A stretch of DNA of 64,000 nucleotides from Bacillus sp. HNG. GTDB taxonomy: Bacteria; Bacillota; Bacilli; Bacillales; Bacillaceae_L. Positions 44,429 to 52,675 of the stretch are shown here, piece by piece (the first letter of the stretch is position 1; every line of letters begins with the position of its first letter). Under the pieces are notes generated by a model. That model saw only the letters and a program-made list of their open reading frames with translations. It was not told where the DNA came from and did no database searches. The position numbers and the translations under genes are program-made. The stretch spans positions 1-64,000 of the forward strand of contig NZ_QUQV01000010.1 in assembly GCF_003400205.1 (NCBI RefSeq). The letters are read 5' to 3'.

Positions 44429-44702
44429 AATCAAAAGTTTGGAATCATTTATTTCGGAAAATGTGGAAGTCTCCATTTTGGATGAAGACGGGGATGATAA
44501 AGCCCCATTTGTGAAAAAGGAAATTATCAAAGCAGAGCTATGTCCTGATGGAACCCATCTTCGAATTTACTTTGATCGACTTCAGTTTTTTGCTGTGCCG
44601 TTAACAGCAGAGGTAGCCATAAGCGACGACATATGGTCTGCCTTTGATCAGCAAGCGGGATTAACCTATGTCGTAAAAAAAGGAAGTGGTCATAGTGGTT
44701 AA
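44415..44702 (+). CDS. hypothetical protein in nitrate-type operon, about 95 aa
   Basis: Unrecognised. A GTG at 44415 is preferred (GAGGG about ten bases before), overlapping the preceding gene by 14 bases; the frame upstream to 44310 lies wholly inside that gene. Sequence MELTEIKSLESFISENVEVS followed by ILDEDGDDKAPFVKKE and a beta-rich part (LRIYFDRLQFFAVPLTAEV). No membrane segment. Overlaps the NarK-PAS start. Confidence 0.6.
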   Translation: MELTEIKSLESFISENVEVSILDEDGDDKAPFVKKEIIKAELCPDGTHLRIYFDRLQFFAVPLTAEVAISDDIWSAFDQQAGLTYVVKKGSGHSG

Positions 44703-46200
44703 AAAAATTCAACTTCCCTTACAAACATTAAACCTTATCGTTGGTTTTATGGTCTGGGTACTTATTTCATCCCTTTTACCATTTATGAAAGAGGATATTG
44801 CAATCCCAGCAAATCAATTAGCATTGGTCACAGCAGTACCTGTCATCCTTGGATCAATTCTGCGAGTTCCACTTGGATATTATGCAAACCAATTTGGTGC
44901 AAGGAAGATTTTTTTACTTAGTTTTGTCTTATTATTGTTTCCAGTTTACTATATTAGTATAGCTAATTCAGTAACAGATCTTTTAGTTGGGGGACTTTTC
45001 CTTGGAATCGGGGGAGCGGTATTCTCAGTAGGTGTAACATCACTACCAAAATATTATCCAAAGGAAAAACACGGATTTGTTAATGGAATTTATGGTGCGG
45101 GGAACCTTGGAACTGCAATTTCCACGTTTGCAGCACCTGTAATTGCTACCAAAATTGGTTGGTCATTAACCGTTCAGCTTTATTTAATTGTTCTAGCAAT
45201 CTTTATTTTGGCAAACTTTTTATTAGGAGATAAAAAGGAAGTTAAGGTTCAAACCCCATTGATGGAACAAATCAAGGGTGTCTATAAAAATGAAAAGCTA
45301 TGGCTTTTAAGCCTATTCTATTTTCTTACATTCGGGTCTTTCGTGGCCTTTACCGTATATTTGCCAAACTTCTTAGTGGAGAATTTCAGTTTAGATAAGA
45401 TCGATGCGGGTCTAAGAACAGCAGGTTTTATCGTGCTTGCGACTATCATGCGACCAATCGGTGGTTGGCTAGCTGACCGTTTTCACTCTCTAAAGCTTTT
45501 AATGTTTGTGTTCGGATGCTATACCGTATCTGCGATGATTTTATCGTTTGCACCATCCATCGGCTGGTACACAGTCGGATGCTTAACGATAGCTTTCTGT
45601 GCGGGAATCGGAAATGGGGTTATTTTTAAATTAGTGCCGATGTATTTCCAAAAGCAAGCGGGGATTGTGAATGGGATTGTTTCTGCAATCGGTGGACTAG
45701 GAGGATTTTTCCCACCTATTCTCTTAGGAATTCTCTACCATGTGAATGGTCATTACGCAATTGGGTTTATGGCCTTATCTGAGGTAGCACTAGCAAGCTT
45801 AATTCTTGTGGTATGGATGTACTATAATGGAAGAATGGAGCTAGCGAAACAGGTCATCGACCATACGGCTGAAGGAATTATGGTTACCGATTTACACGGG
45901 AAAATAATTTCTGTAAATCCAGCTTTCACTACAATTACAGGTTTTTCTGAAGATGAAATTATTGGGAAGACGCCAAATATCTTAAAATCTGGCAAACAGA
46001 CAAAGGAATTTTATCAGGAGCTCTGGAAGAAGATTGAAACAGAAGGCTTCTGGCAAGGCCAGATTTGGAATAAACGCAAGGACGGATCGAATTATTTACA
46101 ATGGTTAACAATCAGCGCGATTAAAAATGACTCCGGGGATATCGTACAATACGCGGGCATGCTTAGTGATATGACCGGAAAACGAATTAAAGAAGGTTAA
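44695..46200 (+). CDS. NarK-type nitrate/nitrite transporter fused to a C-terminal PAS domain
   Basis: About 501 residues from GTG 44695 (AAAAGGAAG eight bases before; GTG 44686 possible). Residues 1 to about 380 are an MFS with 12 membrane segments and NarK signatures: ILRVPLGYYANQFGARKIF, GVTSLPKYYPKEKHGFVNG and GNGVIFKLVPMYFQKQAGIV (nitrate signature region). Residues from about 385 form a PAS domain: MVTDLHGKIISVNPAFTTIT, TGFSEDEIIGKTPNILKSGK and GFWQGQIWNKRKDGSNYLQW. Plain NarK is about 390-400 residues. The PAS faces the cytoplasm and could gate transport. Last gene of the operon; overlaps the previous stop. Confidence 0.9.
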   Translation: MVKKIQLPLQTLNLIVGFMVWVLISSLLPFMKEDIAIPANQLALVTAVPVILGSILRVPLGYYANQFGARKIFLLSFVLLLFPVYYISIANSVTDLLVGGLFLGIGGAVFSVGVTSLPKYYPKEKHGFVNGIYGAGNLGTAISTFAAPVIATKIGWSLTVQLYLIVLAIFILANFLLGDKKEVKVQTPLMEQIKGVYKNEKLWLLSLFYFLTFGSFVAFTVYLPNFLVENFSLDKIDAGLRTAGFIVLATIMRPIGGWLADRFHSLKLLMFVFGCYTVSAMILSFAPSIGWYTVGCLTIAFCAGIGNGVIFKLVPMYFQKQAGIVNGIVSAIGGLGGFFPPILLGILYHVNGHYAIGFMALSEVALASLILVVWMYYNGRMELAKQVIDHTAEGIMVTDLHGKIISVNPAFTTITGFSEDEIIGKTPNILKSGKQTKEFYQELWKKIETEGFWQGQIWNKRKDGSNYLQWLTISAIKNDSGDIVQYAGMLSDMTGKRIKEG

Positions 46201-46236
46201 AAAAAAATGAATCCTATCGCGGGATTCATTTTTTTA
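46201..46236. terminator. bidirectional terminator
   Basis: AAAAAAATGAATCC / GGGATTCATTTTTTT stem with a 6-base loop between NarK-PAS and the convergent GAF gene. Confidence 0.9.
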
Positions 46237-46657
46237 TTAATGCAATTTCACTTGCTGCCTTTTTTACGAACTCTACTTGTTCTGTTGTGTATTTTACTTC
46301 AGTGCGTGAGCCGATCAGAAGGACTCCTCCAACCTTGTTATTCATATGGATAGGAACAGCAACTGCTGATACCAGGTTTTCAGCAAGCATGATCGGGTAT
46401 TGAAGTCGAGTACGCTGCCGGTCAGGAGTTTCAATATCCAAAATCATGGTTGTGCCAAAACGGACAACAGAGCCTGATAACCCTTTGCCAGGCCGAATCA
46501 CCATGTTTTTAAAACGGTTATTTGTATAACCATGTGCATATTCCCAGCGGATTGTCTGATTCCCTTGATCAACATGTGCAATCGCAGAGAAATCACTTGA
46601 GGTGTTCATACACAAATCATGAAGTTTTTGTTCAATTTCCACTTGTATCGCTTCCAT
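46226..46657 (-). CDS. GAF-domain protein, NreA-like nitrate receptor candidate
   Basis: 143 residues, a single GAF domain: SAIAHVDQGNQTIRWEYAHG, VIRPGKGLSGSVVRFGT, AVAVPIHMNNKVGGVLLIGS. Same size and single-domain form as staphylococcal NreA, which binds nitrate and controls NreB. GAGAG-type site before the ATG. Here it is encoded about 7 kb from the nreBC-like genes, divergent from a Crp/Fnr gene. The alternative is another small-ligand or free-methionine-sulfoxide-type GAF protein; catalytic Cys residues of that family are not apparent. Confidence 0.75.
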   Translation of the reverse strand: MEAIQVEIEQKLHDLCMNTSSDFSAIAHVDQGNQTIRWEYAHGYTNNRFKNMVIRPGKGLSGSVVRFGTTMILDIETPDRQRTRLQYPIMLAENLVSAVAVPIHMNNKVGGVLLIGSRTEVKYTTEQVEFVKKAASEIALIKK

Positions 46658-46963
46658 GAGAATCTCTCCTCGATTACTGATGGTGATTTCTTTATATCAA
46701 CGAAAAATAGATTTAGTCTTCCTATCTATTGTAAATCTTTTTCATGTCTTTGTATCTCAGGGAATTCCCTTAACTTTATTGCTTTAAAAGATGATATTTA
46801 GACCTGTTTTAAGGGAAATTCGTAAGGAGTGTGCTTGGCTAGGGGAAAATCACTGGAAAATAAATAGGGGAATTTGGAAGGAAAGTTCAGGAGTTCCCCC
46901 GATACCTTGTTATCACTATTGGCCGTATGATTATAGTATAAAGTCGTGGCGGGGGGATTCAAA
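46658..46963. promoter_or_regulatory. divergent promoter with AGGGA palindrome and TAGGGG motifs
   Basis: Perfect 12-bp palindrome AGGGAATTCCCT at 46759-46770, plus related single copies TTAAGGGAAATT (46809-46820), CTAGGGGAA and ATAGGGGAA (46829-46872) and GTTCCCCC (46893-46900). TATAGT near 46934 is a possible -10 for the Crp/Fnr gene. Pattern resembles NarL/NreC sites. No gene here. Confidence 0.5.
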
Positions 46964-47695
46964 ATGGCAATGATTATACAGGAATTAAATAACGAGGTTC
47001 CTCACATAGAGTCAGTTAATGAAAGCATCGATCAATTTCTATCGGAAGAAAACTTAAATAAATTTAAAAGCATAATGCGTATTAGACAGGTAGCAGCAGG
47101 CACTCACCTTTTTTGGGAAGGTGAGGAAGCAGAAAAAATGTACTATATTATTTCTGGAAGAGTGAAGCTTCGTGCATGCTCAGAACGTGGGAAGGACTTC
47201 TTATTATCGATAAAAGAAAAAGGAAGTCTAATTGGTGAATTTGGCGGTTTCACTGAAAAACTATACTACAATTACCGTGCTGATGTAGAAGAGCAAACGG
47301 AAATTGGTATTATCCATATAAGTGATTTAAAAAATTTATTATACCAATTTGGCAACTTTGCAGTGGAATTTATGAGCTGGATTGGCTGGACACAGCGTAT
47401 TATGCAAAACAAATTGTACGATTTCCTATTCCTTGACAAACAAGGTGCGCTGGCATCGACATTAATTAAATTAACCACAACACATGGTGTCAAATGCAAG
47501 GATGGAATTCTGCTCTCTATCGAGTTAACAAACAAGGATTTAGGTGATTTCATCGGCACTACTCGTGAAAGTGTGAATCGTCTATTAAATGGCTGGAAGC
47601 GAGAAGGAATCGTTGAAATGTATGACCATAAAATCGTCATTTACCGCATGAATCGACTATACGAGATTTGCGAATATTCAGGTGGAGTGCATTAG
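46964..47695 (+). CDS. Crp/Fnr-family transcriptional regulator
   Basis: 243 residues from the ATG at 46964 (CGGGGGGAT site). Cyclic-nucleotide-binding fold (AAGTHLFWEGEEAEKMYYII, SGRVKLRACSE), a long dimer helix, and a helix-turn-helix LTNKDLGDFIGTTRESVNRL-L recognisable as Crp/Fnr. The C-terminal Cys cluster that B. subtilis Fnr uses for its 4Fe-4S is not present; only scattered Cys are seen (RACSE, VKCKDG, EICEY). It may sense another signal or act with the GAF and PAS proteins. Likely regulator of anaerobic nitrate genes. Confidence 0.88.
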   Translation: MAMIIQELNNEVPHIESVNESIDQFLSEENLNKFKSIMRIRQVAAGTHLFWEGEEAEKMYYIISGRVKLRACSERGKDFLLSIKEKGSLIGEFGGFTEKLYYNYRADVEEQTEIGIIHISDLKNLLYQFGNFAVEFMSWIGWTQRIMQNKLYDFLFLDKQGALASTLIKLTTTHGVKCKDGILLSIELTNKDLGDFIGTTRESVNRLLNGWKREGIVEMYDHKIVIYRMNRLYEICEYSGGVH

Positions 47696-47722
47696 GGACA
47701 TAGGGACAGGTTCCTTGTCCCA
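47696..47722. repeat. GGGACAGG-type dispersed palindrome
   Basis: GGGACA-tag-GGGACAGGTTCC-TTG-TCCC directly after the Crp/Fnr stop. Related copies at 6129-6159, 11075-11106 and 51296-51345. Confidence 0.5.
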
Positions 47723-47731
47723 CAATTGAAG

Positions 47732-47760
47732 AAGGTGACCTACAAGAGGTCACCTTTTTG
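47732..47760 (+). terminator. terminator after Crp/Fnr gene
   Basis: Perfect 10-bp stem AAGGTGACCT / AGGTCACCTT, then five T. Confidence 0.9.
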
Positions 47761-48053
47761 TGTTTCATTTTAAGAACGAAATAAAATATTCTTTTTAAAG
47801 AACATTTTTGAGTAAAATAAAGAATAATAGAGAATTAAAGAGAAAACAAGTCATTATATAGAACGAACAGACTATTTCAAGTGTTTTCAATATAAGTTGT
47901 TCGGTATATACTAATGGTGGTTCAGTATAAAGAACGAATAGTGGCGAAATTGGGAGGAAAAGAAAATGAAGAAGAGTTTTAGGTACAATCGCAATTAGTT
48001 TTTTTATTAGTGGGAGTTTTGGTTTTAATCAATGTTAGAATTGAGGTGTTATC
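47761..48053. promoter_or_regulatory. AT-rich regulatory region with AGAACGAA repeats
   Basis: AGAACGAA occurs at 47773, 47860 and 47931, with an inverted GTTCGG near 47898. It looks like a multi-site regulator binding region ahead of the frameshifted leader gene and the 48054 ORF. No factor can be named. Confidence 0.4.
47966..48038 (+). pseudogene. frameshifted signal-peptide-like fragment
   Basis: A good ribosome binding site (GGGAGGAAAAG) precedes ATG 47966. Frame 1 stops after ten codons (MKKSFRYNRN). A single-base shift after codon 5 would give MKKS-F-LGTIAISFFISG-SFGFNQC, a typical signal peptide ending in Cys and a stop at 48036-48038. This suggests the broken start of a secreted protein whose body is gone. 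Confidence 0.45.
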
Positions 48054-48431
48054 ATGAGTATTTTTTCATTAGTAGAAAACGAAAAAATGATCGGAATTTT
48101 TGAAGCAAGTTTGGAAGATAGTGAGTTTCAGGTAGAATGGCTTGCACATGAGGCAAAGCTTTACGAAAAGCTACGAGTGTACAAGGAGTCCCTGGTCTTT
48201 TTGCCTCAATCCTATATTTACAATATTTATCAAGTGGGCTCCTTTATATCGAAGCATCTCCCAGATAGTAAGGTCGTGCTTGTCCTTAACTCCAAAGACG
48301 AGTTTGACCCGGAGCAAGCGGGAGAGCATGATGTGTTATTCCTTGAATCCAACCTTGATGACCTTCAACAATCAATACTCTCACTGATACACACATTTAA
48401 AGAAAATCTGAGAACGAATGTCTATAGATAA
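48054..48431 (+). CDS. hypothetical protein, 125 aa
   Basis: Unrecognised. Soluble, acidic, no signal peptide; strands and helices alternate (VVLVLNSKDEFDPEQAGEHD near residue 75), perhaps a Rossmann-like small domain. TTGAGGTG site before the ATG and a strong terminator after it support expression. Placed behind the Crp/Fnr gene and the AGAACGAA-repeat region; possibly part of the anaerobic regulon. Confidence 0.7.
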   Translation: MSIFSLVENEKMIGIFEASLEDSEFQVEWLAHEAKLYEKLRVYKESLVFLPQSYIYNIYQVGSFISKHLPDSKVVLVLNSKDEFDPEQAGEHDVLFLESNLDDLQQSILSLIHTFKENLRTNVYR

Positions 48432-48433
48432 TA

Positions 48434-48487
48434 AAAAAGCGTATAGCTTCGGCAACCAAGTTCCGAATCCATACGCTCTTTTTTATA
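48434..48487. terminator. long bidirectional terminator
   Basis: AAAAAAGCGTAT / ATACGCTCTTTTTT outer stem with TTCGG / CCGAA inner stem between convergent genes. Confidence 0.85.
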
Positions 48488-49676
48488 CCAATGCTTTTAC
48501 ACGAGTTTTCGTCTTTGAGTTTTTTTGCCAAAGAATTGTAATGAATAACGTGAACATAAGAAGTAATAGACCTAAAACAAATGGGTAAATGATCTGGACG
48601 TCATATAACAATCCACCAAGTGTTGGTCCTAATATATTTCCAATGCTCATGTATGCATTGTTCATCCCCATTGCAAATCCTTGTTCGTTACCTGCAAGCT
48701 TAGAAATCAATGTGTTTAGCACTGGACGTAGGATGGAAGTCGCAAGGAAGATGAGAAGCGAGATTCCAAAAAAGAGTTCAAAACTGTTCGCGAAAATTGA
48801 AAGAAGGAAGCCGAACGCAGCTACAGAAATAAAGATGTTTAAGATTTTTCCTTCTCCAAAGCGAGTGACCATACGATCCACCACAAATAATTGCACAATT
48901 ACACTAACAAGACCAGTGGATGTGACCATTAACGCGATATCCTGTGGGGTTGCATTGTATTGGTTATCGACAAACAGACCAATAACGGATTCAAATGCCA
49001 TTAAACCGAAGCTCATCACAAGAGTGATTATCAATGGAATGAAAAATGGCATACGTACTGAACGTACAAGTTTTTTGGCCATGGTTTCATCATCAACAGG
49101 CATGAAGCCTTCTACCTTTTGTTGGCTTTCCTTTAGAACCGCAAAGGAGAAAATAACCGACACAAGCGAAACTAATGCGGAGATTAAAAACGGAAATTTT
49201 ATCCCATAGTCCGCTAAAAATCCACCAATTCCAGGTCCCACAACAATTCCAAGTGACATAGCAGCTGATATATAACTATTCCCTTTTGCACGCTGTTCCA
49301 TTGTTGTAATATCAGCTACATAGGCGAAAATAGCTGGTATGAGAAGGGCTGCACCAATTCCACCAACAATTCGAGATGCATACAGCAGCCAAATGGAATC
49401 CACGAAATAAAAAATAAACATGGAAAGTGTCAAACCTGTTAGTCCGTAAATAATCATTTTTCTACGGCCATATTGATCCGTCCACTTTCCAGCGATTGGT
49501 GAAAAAATAAATTGTGCTCCTGCAAATATGGCAATCATGAGGCCAGCTGCTTTTCCACCCTCATTAATCGATTCAAGATAAGCAGGTAAAATGGGAATAA
49601 TAATTCCAAAACTCCCGATTGCAATAAACATATTGATCATCAAAATGATCATTTTTTTTCGTTGATCCGCCGTCAT
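48483..49676 (-). CDS. MFS multidrug-type exporter
   Basis: 397 residues, 12 membrane segments. Motif A is GKWTDQYGRRKMIIYG, motif C GIVVGPGIGGFLADYG in segment 5. Paralogue of the transporter at 12.2-13.3 kb: same length and same motifs (SRIVGGIGAALLIPAIFAYV versus ARIIGGFLSAANMPTVMAYA). Expelled substrate unknown. GAGGTGG site before the ATG. Confidence 0.88.
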   Translation of the reverse strand: MTADQRKKMIILMINMFIAIGSFGIIIPILPAYLESINEGGKAAGLMIAIFAGAQFIFSPIAGKWTDQYGRRKMIIYGLTGLTLSMFIFYFVDSIWLLYASRIVGGIGAALLIPAIFAYVADITTMEQRAKGNSYISAAMSLGIVVGPGIGGFLADYGIKFPFLISALVSLVSVIFSFAVLKESQQKVEGFMPVDDETMAKKLVRSVRMPFFIPLIITLVMSFGLMAFESVIGLFVDNQYNATPQDIALMVTSTGLVSVIVQLFVVDRMVTRFGEGKILNIFISVAAFGFLLSIFANSFELFFGISLLIFLATSILRPVLNTLISKLAGNEQGFAMGMNNAYMSIGNILGPTLGGLLYDVQIIYPFVLGLLLLMFTLFITILWQKNSKTKTRVKALV

Positions 49677-49863
49677 CGATCCACCTCTTTTTATTTATGA
49701 TAAAGTAATTAATTTTCCAATCTATTTTTCAATAACTATACTAAGTTATTACAACTTCAAGTAGAAGTCAAAGAGAATATGTACCAAAAGTTCGACAAAA
49801 TTCGAATAGACAAGCATGATGAGACAAAAGGGTATAATAAAAGAAAAAAACGAGGTCGTTCTG

Positions 49864-51294
49864 ATGAAGAGTTTTGCTAATTTTAATTTAAGTGATGAAA
49901 TCGTAAAAGCACTTTCGGGTTTGCATTATAAAACACCGACTGAAATTCAAGCAAAGGTTATTCCTGTTGCTTTGCAAAAAATGGACATTGTCGGAAAGTC
50001 ACAAACGGGAAGCGGTAAGACGGCAGCGTTTGCGATTCCAATTTGTGAATTAGTACATTGGGAAGAAAACAAGCCCCAAGCTTTAATCTTAACTCCGACG
50101 AGAGAGCTTGCTGCACAGGTGAAGGATGATGTTATCAACATTGGTCGGTTTAAGCGAATAAAGGCTACCGCCATATTCGGAAAACAATCCTATGAGCGAC
50201 AAAAACTAGAGCTAAAGCAAAAGACACATGTTGTGGTTGGGACACCTGGTAGGGTGTTAGACCACCTTCAAAAGGGAACTCTGTTTGTGGATCAACTAAA
50301 ATTTCTCGTCATTGATGAAGCGGATGAAATGCTGAATATGGGTTTTATCGAGCAGGTTGAGGCTATTATTAAAGCACTACCAGAAGATCGAGTTACGATG
50401 TTATTTTCAGCAACTTTACCGGAAGATATTGAAAAACTCTCGGTCCGGTATATGAAATCACCAACATATATCAATGTAGAAGAGTCAGCTAAAGCAACTA
50501 TTAATCATTTTTTAATAAATACGGAGGAAGGAGACAAGTTTTCCTTATTAAAGGCTGTTACGATTGTTGAGAATCCGGATAGCTGTATAATCTTTTGCAG
50601 GACGCAGCAGGGTGTGGACGATTTATATCGAAAGCTGAAAAAAGCCCATTATTCCTGTGATAAACTACATGGAAGCATGGTCCAAGAAGAGCGTTTTGAA
50701 GTTATGGATGATTTTAAAAAAGGAAAATTTCGCTATTTAGTGGCCACTGATATTGCCGCTCGGGGGATAGATGTTGAGAATATTTCTTTAGTCATCAGTT
50801 TTGATGTTCCTCAAGATAAAGAACGTTATGTTCACCGAATCGGTAGGACAGGTCGCGCGGGTAAGACTGGGAAAGCAATTACTTTTGCAACGTATAGAGA
50901 AAAGAACTTAGTTAAGGAAATCGAAGAATACATTGGCGAAGAAATTAAGAGAATCGAATCTCCAAGTCATGCCGAGGTCGCTCATGCAAAATCGGCCTTT
51001 GAAGAAAGGATGAACACTAAGCCACGACTTAAGCAAGATAAAGCAGAGCAAGTCAACAAAGACATTGTTAAGCTTTACTTTAATGGTGGAAAGAAAAAGA
51101 AACTGCGAACCGTGGACTTTGTAGGAACGATTGCAAAAATCCCTGGGGTAACTGCTGAAGATATTGGGATCATTACCATTCAGGAAAACGCAACATATAT
51201 AGACATCCTAAACGGGAAAGGATCCATTGTTCTAGCGGCAATGAGGGGTACAACCATAAAAGGAAAACAGCTTAAGGTACATATTGCAAGATAA
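49864..51294 (+). CDS. dbpA: DEAD-box RNA helicase DbpA (YxiN type)
   Basis: 476 residues from the ATG at 49864 (GAGG eight bases before). DEAD-box core: Q motif TPTEIQ, Walker [16 protein letters not shown] in [15 protein letters not shown] in [18 protein letters not shown]. The C-terminal about 75 residues ([20 protein letters not shown] and [20 protein letters not shown]) form the DbpA RNA-binding domain that recognises hairpin 92 of 23S rRNA. It helps 50S ribosomal subunit assembly. Monocistronic, followed by the long palindrome terminator. Confidence 0.93.
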   Translation: MKSFANFNLSDEIVKALSGLHYKTPTEIQAKVIPVALQKMDIVGKSQTGSGKTAAFAIPICELVHWEENKPQALILTPTRELAAQVKDDVINIGRFKRIKATAIFGKQSYERQKLELKQKTHVVVGTPGRVLDHLQKGTLFVDQLKFLVIDEADEMLNMGFIEQVEAIIKALPEDRVTMLFSATLPEDIEKLSVRYMKSPTYINVEESAKATINHFLINTEEGDKFSLLKAVTIVENPDSCIIFCRTQQGVDDLYRKLKKAHYSCDKLHGSMVQEERFEVMDDFKKGKFRYLVATDIAARGIDVENISLVISFDVPQDKERYVHRIGRTGRAGKTGKAITFATYREKNLVKEIEEYIGEEIKRIESPSHAEVAHAKSAFEERMNTKPRLKQDKAEQVNKDIVKLYFNGGKKKKLRTVDFVGTIAKIPGVTAEDIGIITIQENATYIDILNGKGSIVLAAMRGTTIKGKQLKVHIAR

Positions 51295-51295
51295 G

Positions 51296-51350
51296 ACAGG
51301 TTCTGTCACCCATTTGTTTTTTAGATGGGGCAGAACCTGTCCCTCTTTTC
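51296..51350 (+). terminator. long palindrome terminator, GGGACAGG-type repeat
   Basis: ACAGGTTCTG ... CCAT-N11-ATGG ... CAGAACCTGT, followed by CCCTCTTTTCC. A dispersed repeat palindrome that also serves as the terminator of dbpA. Confidence 0.75.
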
Positions 51351-51438
51351 CATACATAGTAACGTGCAAAAAAGGAAATTTCCTGTATTTGTAGAAATAG
51401 ATAGTATTTAAATTCAATAGTTTGAGAGGTTGGATGGT

Positions 51439-52470
51439 GTGGGGATATTATCGAAAAAGCCTGATTTTGAGATTCCTTCTAGTGGGATACAATCCGTTGA
51501 GACAATTACTCTTGGGGGCATTAAGCAATGTATTTTAATTCAAGCGGTTGATGTGTCGAAACCTGTTATATTGTTTATTCATGGCGGTCCGTCTATGCCG
51601 CTTCCAGGTGTTTCCTCCAAGGGGCGTGACTATACAATTGTGACAAATACGAAAGAACTTGTGAAAAACTTTGTTGTTGTATTTTGGGATCAGAGGGGGA
51701 CGGGTAAATCTTATCAGAAGGAAATTCGACAAGATTCTATGACGATAGGACAATTTATTTCGGATGCGAATGAACTAACAGACTATTTACGGGATAGATT
51801 TAAGCAAGATAAAATTTTCCTAGCTGCACATTCCTGGGGTACAACGATTGGTTTAAATTTAGTATCTTTGTATCCTGAAAAGTTTTATTCGTATATTGGT
51901 ATTTCACAGATTATTAGTTGGACGGAAAATGATCGACTCGCTTTGACATGGCTGAAGGAAGAAGCGAAAAGACGTCGAAATAAGAAAGCAATGGGTCAAT
52001 TAGAAAATGTAGGTGAGCCCCCTTACATAGAAAATTTTGTCCAATGGAGTCTAATTCGAAAGTGGCAGCGTATTTTTAATACATTGGTTTATCAAACTGA
52101 AAATGCACCTGGTCTTCTAGCGCTTACAATGGATATGGTCAGATCGGATGAGTATTCGCTTAAAGATGTGTACCACACATATTATAAGGGATTTAAACTT
52201 ATTTACTCACAACGTTTCATTGAGGAGCTAGCTGAGAATAATTTTATGGAATCAGTTTCCGAACTTCCTATTCCAGTTACTTTTATTCACGGAAGACATG
52301 ATTTTCATGTAAATGGAAGTCTAGTAGAGGAGTTTGTAAATCGGCTTGATGCACCAAAAGGGAAACGTATAGTTTGGTTAGAAAAATCAGCCCATGCCTT
52401 TCATCCAGAAGATACAATATTAAATGAACAATATTTAATTGAAGAACTGCAACATTTGGAAATGAAGTAA
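51439..52470 (+). CDS. alpha/beta hydrolase, proline-iminopeptidase-like
   Basis: About 343 residues; GTG 51439 lies nine bases after GAGAGG (TTG 51430 is too close). Alpha/beta-hydrolase set: oxyanion HGGPSMPLPG near residue 50, DQRGTGKS, nucleophile Ser in AAHSWGTTIG, Asp in HGRHDFHV and catalytic His in SAHAFHPED. Similar to proline iminopeptidases, but such enzymes vary widely in substrate. No signal peptide. Monocistronic. Confidence 0.85.
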   Translation: MGILSKKPDFEIPSSGIQSVETITLGGIKQCILIQAVDVSKPVILFIHGGPSMPLPGVSSKGRDYTIVTNTKELVKNFVVVFWDQRGTGKSYQKEIRQDSMTIGQFISDANELTDYLRDRFKQDKIFLAAHSWGTTIGLNLVSLYPEKFYSYIGISQIISWTENDRLALTWLKEEAKRRRNKKAMGQLENVGEPPYIENFVQWSLIRKWQRIFNTLVYQTENAPGLLALTMDMVRSDEYSLKDVYHTYYKGFKLIYSQRFIEELAENNFMESVSELPIPVTFIHGRHDFHVNGSLVEEFVNRLDAPKGKRIVWLEKSAHAFHPEDTILNEQYLIEELQHLEMK

Positions 52471-52477
52471 TTTTAAG

Positions 52478-52510
52478 TAATGGAGTATCCCTCGGATGCT
52501 CCATTTTTTG
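52478..52510 (+). terminator. terminator after hydrolase
   Basis: TGGAGTATCC / GGATGCTCCA stem (one G-U pair), then six T. Confidence 0.9.
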
Positions 52511-52675
52511 GAGTATCACCCCCTGGATATCACTTTCAAAGAATCACTCCCAGTAGTCTCTACATTTTGGTTTGTATGTTGAACATAGACATGCAGGCAG
52601 GAATACTCATAAAAGGAGCAAGGTATTGGTATAATGGGGAATAACTAAGATGAACGATGAAGGGGAGGACCGGGT

